Below the pieces are notes generated by a model. That model ran no database searches, was not told the DNA's origin, and saw only the letters and a list, made by a program, of their open reading frames with translations. Of a stretch of DNA of 64,000 nucleotides, positions 24,643-35,542 are shown piece by piece. Each line of letters starts with the position of its first letter. Within the stretch, counting starts at the first letter, position 1. The stretch is taken from positions 11,718,001 to 11,782,000 of the forward strand of contig JBANAY010000004.1 in the NCBI GenBank assembly GCA_037952775.1, given 5' to 3'. The DNA comes from Clonostachys chloroleuca (taxonomy: Eukaryota > Ascomycota > Sordariomycetes > Hypocreales > Bionectriaceae). A program made the translations under genes and the position numbers.

Positions 24643-25125
24643 TCATGCATCCGGATCATAACGCTTTCGCAGCGTGCGGTATCTCTTCAAGTAGTATCTG
24701 CGGAAAGGGTCAGCTGTGGCATCCAGAGTAGAACAGTCTATCAGGCATTATCAAGTCAATGGGAAACATATAGATGGAAAATGCACCTACAAGGCTTCAA
24801 TCTCTATCGTGCATCGTTAAAGAATGTCCTCTTCCAAATGACTTGGCTTGTCGGGATAGAGCACTTACCTTTCTTCACGAATTCTGCATGGGCAAGACCC
24901 TTCTTGATTGCCTCATCGTCCCGCTCCCCTGCCTTGCTCATAAAGGCCTTGTGAAGCCGAGGTCTAAAATAATCATACCCCAAGGGATAGTCTCGTCCTA
25001 GGTAGAGAAGCTCTGAGCAGCTGTCAGCTCTGACGTAGCACCTGGATGGATGGTGGGCAAGCCGCTTGGTAACCTTTGTAGATAGCTATCACCTGCCTTC
25101 GCAGGACTGGGTTAGGAGGTGTCAT
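24643..25125 (-). CDS. ETFRF1: LYR-motif protein resembling ETFRF1/LYRM5 (electron-transfer flavoprotein regulator)
   Basis: A three-exon gene too fragmented to appear as a long open frame: 25074-25125, 24869-25012 and 24643-24713. The introns (61 and 155 nt) are GT-AG, both phase 1, and the total is 267 nt (88 aa). It starts [20 protein letters not shown]. The segment [19 protein letters not shown] is the LYR-like signature with a very ETFRF1-like LLYLGRDYP, and HAEFVKK plus [14 protein letters not shown] match the end of the family. In animals ETFRF1 binds electron-transfer flavoprotein and removes its FAD; LYR proteins work in the mitochondrial matrix with acyl-carrier protein. It converges on the methyltransferase gene and is divergent from the gene at 25418. 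Confidence 0.87.
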
Positions 25126-25417
25126 TATTCACAGGGCGACTGCATCCCTGCAATTGACTACAGCCCGTGCAGGTAGACAAGAGGATGAAGACGGGACCGA
25201 TGACCGACCAAATCATTGGCGTGCGCTTTCTCCTCATCCGGAGTGACGCCACCACTTCCCAGCCACAACATGCAAGGCTGACAGTTTCAGCCACATCCCT
25301 CAGTCTCAGCCTTATCGCGCCATCCCCCAAAATTACATCCCATAGCCGGACACCCCTCACTCGAAGCCTCAACCCCGCCATCTACAAGGCCGGCGGGACA
25401 CAGATTCCACTCTCAAA
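25126..25417. promoter_or_regulatory. Bidirectional promoter, LYR gene / unrecognised gene
   Basis: Only 292 bp separate the two start codons, so both promoters share this stretch. I see no TATA box. The right end is C-rich, ending in ACTCTCAAA before the ATG at 25418. Confidence 0.55.
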
Positions 25418-26551
25418 ATGGCGCACAAAGGCCTCCGGTTCCCGCCCGCCCTCCAGATCTTCCCCAACCTCCGGCACTGGCGCTCAATCCGCCCCCGCCG
25501 CCTCGTCGAGGTCCCCATCGGCCACAATGGCCAGGTCTCCGACAAGCTGGTCGTCCCCTGCCTGCGCCACCTCTACCACGACCTCGGCGTCCTCGTCTAC
25601 TCGGGGCTGAACCACGGTCAGATCGTCAGGGTAGGCGAGATCCTGCGGCACATCGCCAACTCGGGCGGCCCGGGGAAGATGATCACCATGACGGAGTGGG
25701 CCGAGAAGGCGAGGACGAGGCGGCTGACCAAGCTGGGGGACGGCGACTTATTCGAGGCCGTGGACGTAGCGCATGTTAGTCGCATCCTCCCCAATTGCAT
25801 TCCATCTCGCTACTTAAAAAGTGATTCGACGTCTTGCTAACACCCTTCCCCCAGGGCGGTATAATCAAACCACAGTCCATCCTCCGGCTAGCCGACGAGT
25901 CGTTTCAAGAGCACATCAGGGCGAAGATTGAGGAATCAGGCTTCTCAAAGGACAACATCCAGCTCCGCGATCGCTACATCATCGTCCGAAGCGTCCCATC
26001 CCCCAAAGGCATCATCACCGTAACGTCTCTCCCTTCCCCATACTTCCCAACTCCCCTCAGCGCCTAACAATCCCCCGTCACAGGAAACCATAAACGGACC
26101 CCGCCGCCTCTCCGTCGACATCTTCACATCCCTCAAGGCCGATGAGCGCAACGGCCACGTCACCTGCGAGATGCAGCTCTACACCGCGGGAAAAGGCGAG
26201 TACGCGGGCAACGCCCGCGTAGACTACCAGCTCCTGCGCGTCGACGACGAGGAGAAGACCATGAAGCCCCTGCAGGCCCACCTCGAGCTCGAGACGGCGG
26301 GGGACGACGCGACGGGGATCCGCGCCGTGGCGCGCAAGATCGTCAAGACGCAGATCCTCGCGCAGCTGTGGAAGCTCGAGGGGGAGACGTGGGCGGGCAA
26401 GGCGGACCGGTTCGTCAACTACACCAAGGTGGGGATCAAAAACAAGCGGGCTGCTCGGGATGACGTCTCCAAGGCGGCAAAGGAGGATAAAGAGGCCCGA
26501 GAGGCTGGCGATGAGAGCCCGCCGAAGGACCCCGTTGTCGGGTCGCCGTAA
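25418..26551 (+). CDS. Unrecognised protein, three exons, 329 aa
   Basis: Exons 25418-25774, 25855-26019 and 26084-26551 are joined by two phase-0 introns (80 and 64 nt) and total 990 nt. I do not recognise the family. The N-terminus (MAHKGLRFPPALQIFPNLRH) is basic, without a clear signal peptide or membrane segment; mitochondrial targeting is possible. The middle is a mixed alpha/beta region (DNIQLRDRYIIVRSVPSPKG, then RRLSVDIFTSLKADERNGHV). The last 50 residues are Lys/Glu/Asp-rich and look disordered. Clean splicing, intact frames and strong C-ending codon use argue it is a real gene. The shared promoter with a mitochondrial LYR gene is only a weak hint to function. Confidence 0.8.
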
Positions 26552-26910
26552 AGGGGGTTGATAACTTGCTTGTATATAAGAAGTAACGAGGCACATGAAT
26601 CAGCACGTCGAATGAGGAGTTTCCAAGGTGTTATCTCTTTCAGGTCCTGAAATGAGATATGTACTTTTAGCATCATGCATCAGAATTTAGATTCCCTCGT
26701 ACAGGTTGCACACAGACAGCGTTTGTATGAACTACAAGATGCAATCACCGTAGCTCGGATTGCAAAAGCTGTACATAGGGCATTCGCAGCGTCACAACGG
26801 CCAGAGAGAAAAGTTAGTAAGAAGAAATAGCACATAATTGTATTTGCTAACGAAAACCGCTTTTCTGAACCCCTACAAGACACAATCGGGATTGCCTTCT
26901 CAGACATCCT
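26552..26910. other. Convergent intergenic region before acrB
   Basis: This 359-bp stretch is the shared 3' flank of the gene at 25418 and acrB. Nothing else is seen. Confidence 0.6.
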
Positions 26911-29871
26911 TCAAGGGCTGGGACTCGCAGAAACGCTACCATTCCCACTACCGCCGCTGTTGTTCTCGTCATGTCGGCCATATCCTGTGTTCCTAACTGG
27001 TGTGAATGTATTCGCATTCCAACCGTAAGACAGGCTATGACCTGGTGGCGAGTCCTCCTCATTGGTAGACTGGGTGAAACCGCTGATATCGCTGAGCATA
27101 CTAGAGCTACGACCACGAGACTTGAAACCTTTGGATGGCTCGAAAGCGGGAGCCATTGCAGGCTGCCAGCCTGAGGTAACACCAGAGGTGGCAGATAGAG
27201 AGGGCATCAATTCAGACGAGGACATCCACATATTGGGGACATGTGGAGCAGCAGCTGGGTTTGGGTTCCAGGGTTGAAGGTGCTGCTGCTGGTAATGCTC
27301 ATCGTAGGTATCCAAATCAACTCCCATTCCGCCATTAGGGTCCAGAGCCATTGCGCCATTGGGATCAAGAGCCATTGCGCCGTGTGGGTCAAGAAAGGTT
27401 GCCAACTGGGCTTCGAGAGCTCTAATCTGTTCAACCTTAATCACGTTGGACGCTTGAATATGATTCAGCCTCTCTTGGTAATTGGCCTCGATGGCGTTCG
27501 TGTTCTCTTCCCAGTGAAGACGCTCTTGGTGACGGCGTTGGACCTCATCCAGCCCACGGGCATTGGCATCCGAGATGTTGTTGAGCTCCGTCTCCACCCG
27601 GTTGATTCTTGTCTTGATCTTGTTGACCTTGCTGACCAGGTTGGACTTTTCCAGACCCGTGCTCTTGACCTCCTTCTCTAGCTTGGACTTGAACTCCTCG
27701 TACTCTTTCTTGGCAACGTCGTACATGGATTTTTCGCTACCATACTGGCGATCAAGCTTCTTCCGACGATCGGATAGTTCAGGGGCGGTGTCAAAATTCT
27801 TCAGCTGTTCCGCGACGGCCTCGGTGTCTCTCTCTGCCTGCGATTTCTGAGTCTCTTGTTGGCGAACCTTCTGTCGAAACTTCTCGTCGCTGTTACCAGC
27901 TGTTGCAAGCTGGTGATCAGTCAACTCGATCTCCTTCTTCAAAGCATTGGTTCGGCTCTTCCATTCCTTGCGGGATGCCTTGAGGCGATTTCTCTCGTCA
28001 GAAAGTCTAGATTCAGCAGCTTGAATAGAGGTTTTTAGAGTTGTGGCAGGTGAATCAGGACGGAGAGAGGGCTGTCCATTGGCTGCGCTAGGTGCTCCAC
28101 TATCTGTCTCTTTTTGCGGCTCGTGAACGGTACGAATGGTGGTCTTGAAAAGAACCTCATCGGTACGGCGATCGACAAACTCACAGACATACTTCGAGGC
28201 AGGCCGGAGACCATAAATGTCGCCAGTCCATTGGGTTCCCACCTGGTCCTCGGATTGTTTCTCAAGTGGGAACATGCGGGTCGGCTGCCAGAAAGCGTTG
28301 TTGACACGGACATACAGAGGTCTCTGAGGGTGTTTAGCCTGGCTCGAGATATACTCTCCGTTCTCTCCTTGGCAGCTCTTCTGCTCGTCCTCTTCATCGT
28401 CGTCCTCAAAGTGGCTAGTATTAAAGCAAACCTCGTCGCTGCCAACGTATGAAATCCAAATGTGGCATGGCTCCTTCTCGAACGGTGCGTTTCCGAGGTT
28501 GTGAACATCGGTCGCGTTCGAGCCAGCCTGCTCGCTAGTCGCATGTGACAATTCGTACTCTTTCATAACCACAATCTTGGTACTCGCTAGAGCGGCCCAG
28601 AGTGGCTGTTGTAGGCGTATTTGTGTACTTTGTTTTCTTCTCTTTTTGCTCATGGTGGTGGGCGGCGGTGGGAGCGCATGCTGAATACCTGCTTCAGCAT
28701 CAGTTGTCGAGAATCCAGCGTCGGTCGACAGATCGTTCGAGCCGCCGGCGGATTTTCCGGCTTCTGGATCACTCATGTTGGCTTGCGCTCCCGCCTTCTC
28801 ACGCCTAAGATACCACTCCTTGACATATCGTACAATCCCTTGGGTTAATATATGCACAGCTAAAACACTTTTCACCCACCCAACGCCCGATCTCATATCA
28901 TAAGTCTCAGTGGGAAAATTGAATGTGTCCTGCAGGGTGGAAGGAATAGGCCAGTTCTCGGGTATGTGGCGCACAAACCGTGTCCAATGCAGGCGTGTGC
29001 CTCGAAGCACATGGTGGAACACGACCCATATGAAGCAAGTAGTGAGACCTCGAGAAGAGCCATCCCTTACTCCACTACCACCGCCAAGCGTGATGGCGAT
29101 AATCGGCTTAGCAAAGTCCAAAAGGATGTCCTGCAAGGGTTGCCAAAGAAAGAGCCAGAAGAGAAGAAAGAATAAATCCATGCACATGACAGTGACAGGC
29201 GAAGGAGTGGTCGAGTTGCCGTCGAAGATCTCGGCAAAGTTGATATTCATTCCAGAGCTGGTGGTGACGGGGGGAACAAAGGTAAGGAAGGTGAATATTG
29301 CGTAGATGAACGTCAGGGACACGGAGGGGACGTGCATGAGGATAATGAGAATGGCTAGGGTGTCGTGAATTGGCAATGTCTTCAAGACGGTAGTGACAAG
29401 CTCAAGAGGGCCGGAGTCACGATGGACGTCAACATTCTTGGTGGCATTAACATCAATCTGACGATGAAGGCCATCCATGGCACCACCGCTGTGGTTCCCC
29501 ATGTTGGAGCCACCAGACTCAGATGATGTCTCGTCCGAACTGGTGCCAAGCGAGGTCCGCCTGGTGCTCAATTGATTGCCCATAGAGTTAGCGTCGCCAT
29601 TGGCATTGGCATTTCTCGAACCCTTGGTGTTGCCATTCCCATTTAATTGGTGCTGGTAAGCGGAGCCGTTGTATTGGGCATTGGGTGAGGGCAGACCTGC
29701 TTGGCCTGGGACATTCTCAGCCCCAGACCTCGCAGCGCCCTCATACTGCCCGGAGTTCTTGTTTCCGACGGCTCGCTTCGCAGTTGCTGGACCGACCAGC
29801 CCATTCTCATGCCTGGTGTCGCGCTGACCGGCCCCTGACGTTCGCTTGCTGGAGCCTACTCCGCGAGGCAT
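26911..29871 (-). CDS. acrB: AcrB-like ubiquitination-network membrane/coiled-coil protein
   Basis: An intronless frame; I prefer the ATG at 29871 (MPRGVGSSKRTSG, 986 aa) over the upstream in-frame ATG at 29895. The order is: a low-complexity Asn/Gly/Ser-rich N-terminus; two or more hydrophobic segments near residues 172-202 (LAILIILMHVPSVSLTFIYA...) and 226-262; a central domain; a long charged coiled coil (about residues 630-850); a short tandem of DPNGAMAL-like octads; and a Ser/Gly-rich tail. This architecture matches Aspergillus nidulans AcrB, genetically linked to the CreB/CreC deubiquitination network in carbon regulation and acriflavine resistance. The name rests on architecture and sequence feel, since no database was searched. 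Confidence 0.76.
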   Translation of the reverse strand: MPRGVGSSKRTSGAGQRDTRHENGLVGPATAKRAVGNKNSGQYEGAARSGAENVPGQAGLPSPNAQYNGSAYQHQLNGNGNTKGSRNANANGDANSMGNQLSTRRTSLGTSSDETSSESGGSNMGNHSGGAMDGLHRQIDVNATKNVDVHRDSGPLELVTTVLKTLPIHDTLAILIILMHVPSVSLTFIYAIFTFLTFVPPVTTSSGMNINFAEIFDGNSTTPSPVTVMCMDLFFLLFWLFLWQPLQDILLDFAKPIIAITLGGGSGVRDGSSRGLTTCFIWVVFHHVLRGTRLHWTRFVRHIPENWPIPSTLQDTFNFPTETYDMRSGVGWVKSVLAVHILTQGIVRYVKEWYLRREKAGAQANMSDPEAGKSAGGSNDLSTDAGFSTTDAEAGIQHALPPPPTTMSKKRRKQSTQIRLQQPLWAALASTKIVVMKEYELSHATSEQAGSNATDVHNLGNAPFEKEPCHIWISYVGSDEVCFNTSHFEDDDEEDEQKSCQGENGEYISSQAKHPQRPLYVRVNNAFWQPTRMFPLEKQSEDQVGTQWTGDIYGLRPASKYVCEFVDRRTDEVLFKTTIRTVHEPQKETDSGAPSAANGQPSLRPDSPATTLKTSIQAAESRLSDERNRLKASRKEWKSRTNALKKEIELTDHQLATAGNSDEKFRQKVRQQETQKSQAERDTEAVAEQLKNFDTAPELSDRRKKLDRQYGSEKSMYDVAKKEYEEFKSKLEKEVKSTGLEKSNLVSKVNKIKTRINRVETELNNISDANARGLDEVQRRHQERLHWEENTNAIEANYQERLNHIQASNVIKVEQIRALEAQLATFLDPHGAMALDPNGAMALDPNGGMGVDLDTYDEHYQQQHLQPWNPNPAAAPHVPNMWMSSSELMPSLSATSGVTSGWQPAMAPAFEPSKGFKSRGRSSSMLSDISGFTQSTNEEDSPPGHSLSYGWNANTFTPVRNTGYGRHDENNSGGSGNGSVSASPSP

Positions 29872-32593
29872 ATGCCCTGGATTGCTGCTGCCCACTGCTT
29901 GGTAGCCCCAGAAGCCACGACCGGGCCAGGGCTAGCAGCGAGACAACGGTTGCCCCGTGGGAGAGGAGCGAGGGGCGTACGACCGCACCGAGGGCTCGCG
30001 CGATTCGACAATTCGGAAGTCGTGGACAGTGGGAGAATCGTGTGCGGGGAGTTGGCCGGACCTGGAACACATGCGGCGACTGTGGAGCGACAACAAAAAA
30101 GAAGCCTGCCGACGAGTGTGGAAACCGTCAGGTGCAGGCCTCGCAATTGAAGTAGCCGTTGATAGTCGTTGAGGCGGGTTGGGGGGTGCTGCGGCGGCTG
30201 GCGGTTGTGAAAGTAAGAAAAGGGCTTTTAGGATTTCTGCGGAGGATGCCACGGCTTAGTCGATGTGCGTGACACGGGCACGGTGCAGGCAGGCCAGACT
30301 GGGTGTGAGATTTTTGGTAGGAGCGGGAGAGTGCGGTAGAAGTACATGGCATCAGGAACAGCCGGAACGGGAATAAAGGCGGCGGGGATGCGCTGGGATT
30401 GGGCAAGCAGCCGGCGATGCCCCCAAGCCGTGCAAATCGATTGGCTGTCGCCAGTGCAGGCTCAACTGTAGGTAGGGCCAAGCAGCAGGTCCAGGCGGAG
30501 AGCCAGCACGTTTCAGTGGACCTCAAGGGAAAATTTCCACGTACAGGCCAGGGCTAGGCAGGCACTTGGCCCCCAGGGGAGCCCCATCAGCACGAGTTTG
30601 ATCTGCCCCCCGGAATGGCACACTAACAGCGCCAGCGGCCAGTGTTTCCTCGTCGGCTGACAAGGCAATCGCTGCACTATTCTATGATGCGTTATGCGCA
30701 TCGCCGGGGTCGGTCCACTGGAATAAACAGCAGCAGCACCCCCACCCCGCTCTGCCCTGCCCTGGCAGCCGCTACTGGGGCTTACCTACGTGTTTTCCCT
30801 GCAGATGCGCCTTCAGAGTGCAGTATGTGCGCGCGTGCTTGGCCGAGGACGTGCAGCGAGTGGATGCCTGTGTGTTGTATCAGCTCGCATCCCGACCGAG
30901 CATGATGCGAGCGAGACGACATCATACCCAAGCAGGGAGATACATCTGCCCTTCACCTGCACTCCAACACAAGCATCAATGAGACGACGATGGCTGCCGC
31001 CGTGTCCGGCACTTGAACAATGAGTGTGTGGAGCAGATTTGTGCTTCTAGGGCCGTCCTAATAAGACAGGTACATCGCGGCGTACCCGTACCTGCTGCCT
31101 GTCTGCCGGCCTGTCTTGCCCGTCGCTGCCTGTAGATGTACTGGCAGGCAGCACCATACTCACCAAGTACTAGCCGTCTCCATCTCTATGATCACATTCA
31201 GCTGTGATGGATGCCGCTAAAGTGACTGCACCAGCCCATGGAGTAGAGTGCCGAAGCCCGCTAACTCGTCTGGGCAACGTTGAAATCTCGGCCAGCCAGA
31301 GTTGGCAGGAAATTCGCGCGACGATTTTCTGATCTGCACATCATAGAGCGCCTACGAATGTCACCTTGGGGCAGTCTAATAAAAGAAGACGGTTCCTTTG
31401 CATTCTGATGACCGAAGAACCCACCTTCGTCTGAAGCGCGAGTGTGATACGTGGACCTGTAAGCTGCGAGATGGAACTGTCGCAGCGCAGCAGCGGCGTC
31501 AGTACGTGGATGGATTTGCCGCGCTGTGGATTTCCTCGGCCAAGGCGATGATATGAATGATGCAGATTGGAACAGAGGGGTAGATCACGAGTGCATCAAA
31601 GGACTCTGGCAATGCGAGTGAGGTGGAGTCGGAGATCCCAGCAAGCCCAGCACAGTAGTCTTGGTGTTGCCTTAGAGAGAGACTTGACCCATTGATCAGC
31701 AAGTATTATCAGTCTTGATATAGCTGCTAATGACAGAGACCTGACTCAAGCCGAGTCGCCATGTAACCTGACAGTGAGCAAAGGGCTGAGATGAGAGATG
31801 CAACACAACACCCAGAATGGCAAGGTAAAAGTCGGTCAGGGAAGGCAGTTCTCGACGAGAAACTCGTACCAGCAGCTGCGATCGACATAATAAATCATTG
31901 ATGCTGACTGGCTGGTTCACGGGCCCACCCTCTTTTGGGGGTGCAGGAGAATAGTCGCATTGGGATTAGCGCATGCACTGGTGGTGGGCACTTTTTGTGC
32001 TCACTGTTTGAGGGGCTGCAGGAGGAGTCGGTTGGATTATTTTTATACTCTATCCCTTGAAGGATTCCGAGTACCAGTACTTGTCAGTGTAAGCTCCAGC
32101 ATCAGGTGATATCCAACGAAATGAGATAACATTCGAGGCCGGCAGCGACGGGCGACGATGACCAACGAGCCTTTTGTTGGACCCTTCGATATGGAATACG
32201 TAAAAGGCGTTATTCCCTTTACCTGTTTGGTTCAAAGCTTTAGGTTTCAAGGTTCGTCACTGGGAAATGAGTCACTAGTACCTGTACCGCGCTAGCGCAG
32301 TATACTCCAGGCTTTTCCTTGTTTCTTCATGCTTAGTCATGCACATCGGAGTAACTCCCGAGGCTGTAAATAGTGGATCTGTAGCAGCCTCACAGCTCTG
32401 CAACATTGTGACCAAAAAGCTTACTTGAACACAGGAGGGACTGTCATGGTTTGTGGAAGAACTCGATAACTCGATAACTTGTGCATAGGAAACTATGAGA
32501 TATATGACAAATACTCTGCTCCATCACTAAACTAGAATTGAAAACTAACCGCTCCTAGCACTCGGCCTAGTTAGAGGCAGTGCTAGAACCTCG
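29872..32593. other. Intergenic region upstream of acrB
   Basis: The acrB promoter and 5' UTR lie at the left. The part around 30.3-31.5 kb is GC-rich with several CCTGCC/GGCAGG strings. Short open frames such as 32050-32250 (minus) show nothing recognisable. No RNA gene or transposon is identified. Confidence 0.45.
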
Positions 32594-33247
32594 TTAGTTT
32601 TGATAGGCAGTAGAGGAGCCGTCCTTGAAAGTTCCCTTCTTGCCAGTCCTGGTACCAGCAACTTTCTTAAGGGTTACCTTTTTCTTTGACTTCTTCGGCT
32701 TCTTTGAGTCGTTCGCCTTTTTTGAATCGGTTGTTTTCTTTGGTTTCTTCGTAGCCTTTTTCATCTTCTCCAATTTCTCTTTATCCATGATACCAATCTT
32801 GAGAGGCATTGGCCGACGGGTCTCGAGCTCAATCGACCTGCGGTTGTAGGCAGTGCTGGGGATCCCGTCGCCGTTTCCATAGGCAGTACTCGTGCCATCT
32901 CCACCCCCTTTACCAGTCTTAAGACCAGGAGGTTTTTTGAGCTTGATCTTCTTTGCATTTTTCTTTGGCTTCTTGGACTTGGACTTGGCCTTCTTAGGCT
33001 TACTCGTCTTCTTCTTCGCTGACTTTCTCAGCTTCTCTAATTTCTTTGAATCCAAGATACCACCAATTTTCAGACGCGCTGGTTGGCGAGTCTCAAGCCC
33101 ATCTAAGCTGCGTTGGTAGGCAACCCGTAGTTGATGCTCGTCACGGGTTTCAAGATCTCCGTATCTAGAGGGAGAGAATGCAGAGCTAGAACCTGCCAGG
33201 CCAAGAGTGGCGACCGCGAGAATTTCTGTGAAGCGCATTCTGAACAA
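32594..33247 (-). CDS. Putative secreted lysine-rich protein with internal repeats (unrecognised)
   Basis: A single-exon frame of 217 aa. A signal peptide is likely (MFRMRFTEILAVATLGLAGS, cleavage near residue 23; the second Met at residue 4 also fits). The mature part has two related units of about 80-90 residues (about 47-137 and 138-217), each built as LETR-x-P-x3-LKIG, a Lys-rich helix (KLEKLRK / KLEKMKK), a lysine-rich stretch with KKPKK, then T-G-K and a Gly/Ser/Thr patch ending in STAY. The boundary motifs LETR (three copies) and A-Y-G/N/Q (four copies) recur. About one residue in five is Lys. A dibasic RR sits at 136-137 between the units. No cysteines are seen. Role unknown: a cell-wall or DNA-binding secreted protein, an effector, or a processed peptide precursor are all guesses. 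Confidence 0.6.
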   Translation of the reverse strand: MFRMRFTEILAVATLGLAGSSSAFSPSRYGDLETRDEHQLRVAYQRSLDGLETRQPARLKIGGILDSKKLEKLRKSAKKKTSKPKKAKSKSKKPKKNAKKIKLKKPPGLKTGKGGGDGTSTAYGNGDGIPSTAYNRRSIELETRRPMPLKIGIMDKEKLEKMKKATKKPKKTTDSKKANDSKKPKKSKKKVTLKKVAGTRTGKKGTFKDGSSTAYQN

Positions 33248-35542
33248 GAATTCTCGGAGGACAGCATGTATTCGTTCGGTTTCGTTAACAAATGATATAG
33301 AGAGGAGAACGGGTAGTAGCTGAAAGGTTATCAGCTATGAGTTGAAGTGATGAGTTGATATAGGGACCAGCTCAGATTCCGAAGGCAGTTGATCGGTATT
33401 TATAACTCTTCTCTCCCTTGAAACATACCAGAAGCTCTCTATACCAGGCTCCAAGTCTATTTTAACCTGAGTAGGCACCAAATGCAAGCGAATGCGAGCT
33501 AACCCGGTTGCCACGCAGGACGCAAAGTATTAATTATTATTATCTGAGTCTAGATCAAGAAAGAACAACCATAAGACTAGCTTGAAGTTTCACTCACTGC
33601 CGCAAAGCGCTATTTCGGGCCCAATTGATCCTTCGATAATATCCGCATCTCAATTTAAGGCAGGCGGTTACGTCTGCAAGACCCTTTATTTACGATATTT
33701 ATGGTCACTTGCAGATAAGCATCGCAGATGGCGCCTATTCAGGTAGCCGCCGAGACAACCAACACAGCCTACCTACTTGACGCCGCTACTTCTATAACTG
33801 CCTCCTCGCTCACTCGACACATGAATCGATGGTGCATTTGATGAAAGAGAAGTCGTAATCGCTACCCGTGAGAATCCGGATCAGGAGGCCTCTTGCAGAT
33901 ATTCATTGGTCCGGCTTCGCTGTTCAGTATCTGCAATGCTGCACGGGCGAGTCTCGCTTGTAGGAAGCTAGCATGCATTGAATTGATTTAGGCAGTATCG
34001 TGTGGACAGACTTGCATAATATTGGACCATAACGGTTAGATCACGACAAGAGGTAGTCTCTTTGGTGAGGGTATAGCACGGAGGGCAGCCGGAGTAGGTT
34101 ATGAAGTCTGGAGAGCATTCATCCATAACTAGAAGGCTAAATGGCTCTAGCTGGATCGGGCGTTTACCGTTCTGTTTATTATCTGATATGTAGTTTGTTT
34201 ATTTTTATTGTGAATCCTAATTGATATCTCCATCAATTATGAACAATGTACAAGTGCACTCTGTCCTAGCTTCAGTAAAGACTGTCATCTTGTTAATCTA
34301 CTGTGGTCGAATACAGAGTACTGCTTCCAGAACGTAAAGGCTTAGAAAATATAAGCAGAAGAATCATCTTCGAGTTTAATTCTGGAAGCCTTTACAAGAA
34401 AGCTGAACACTATACTGTGTGTATGGGTTCTAATCTTTTGAGCGAGATCAGCGACACCCAGATCCCTGCACCAGCAGCGCAGCATCGAGAACATTTCTTA
34501 GGTCTGATTCATCAGCCAAAGTAGATGTGTTATCCGTGATTTTGAATATAATCTCAGCTATATCTTCAAATTCTGACAAAAGTTCATTGATATACGAGCC
34601 TTCTTCACATGTCACTCACGTAGAGGTGCAGTCGCAAAAAGTTCCATATTACCAGCACTGCTCTCGTCCTACAAAGCTCCTTTTCCCTGAATCCAATTTG
34701 TATTTTCCTTTTGGAAACAGGCTCTAGAACCCTCAATCCATTCCATGATTCTGTTAAGAAAAATAATTTTTATAGCACCATCACGAGAGGTAACGCATAG
34801 GCAAATCTAAGGATTTAGAAGGGCGATGCCCAAAACGTGGGGCTAAGAATAACACCCGCTGGTCGCCAAAAGGCCAATTACCACTACAGAAAGTATCGCT
34901 CCTTCTTTCGCTAGTAAGCTTAATGTTTAAGTAATGAGAGTTGAAATATCTCCACTGGAGTGGAAATAATAAGCTATATGGCACAATCTATCATGGCTGC
35001 ATGCGGTTTTGCTTGGCATAAATGGGAAAGAAGGGTAATGCCTGTTCCCTTGCCCTCTTGGCGCATAAATATATGAATAATGTCTATGCACCCGGCATTT
35101 CATGACAATGTTTTATGAGGAAATACATAGCCCTAATGATACATGGACTTCAGGATGCGATATTATGATCAAAACAAATAGGCCGAGAATGTAGAATATA
35201 TTTTGCCAAGATAATAGTAAGTTAAACACGTAGTTAGAATAAAGTACATGTTTTTCTCATTGATTAACAGGCGTTGAAGGCAATCATTGCAAATGGCTTC
35301 ATAATCTCTAGGGTAGCCAGAACCGCAAACCCCCAAGCCCCATGTGGCTTTCCCTCCAGCAAACGCCACGGCTCCCCTGACAGCATTATGCCAAGGATGC
35401 TTGGAAGTCGCAAGTCAAGTCAGACATCAAGCTCCCTCCAACCGAAGCACGTATCGTGTGCGCCATGCGAACGTGTCATCTGGCGCCAGGCCAGCTTACT
35501 CCCTCATGATCATCTCCCTGCTGAGATGAAAATAGAGCCATC
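33248..35542. other. AT-rich gene-free region
   Basis: No coding region is supported. From about 33.5 to 35.3 kb the DNA is visibly AT-richer than its surroundings, with many stop codons in all frames. A short inverted pair (GTAAAGGCTT near 34335 and AAGCCTTTAC near 34387) is the only local structure I noticed. A decayed transposon is possible, but no terminal repeats or protein remnant were identified. Confidence 0.4.
33397..33405 (-). promoter_or_regulatory. TATA box of the lysine-rich secreted protein gene
   Basis: On the minus strand this reads TTATAAATA, about 150 bp upstream of the ATG at 33247. Sequence and spacing fit a fungal core promoter and support the frame being a transcribed gene. 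Confidence 0.45.

Noticed and set aside
32050..32250. 66-codon minus-strand open frame ending KYWYSESFKG
   Set aside because: Too short and unsupported; no upstream exon could be fixed.
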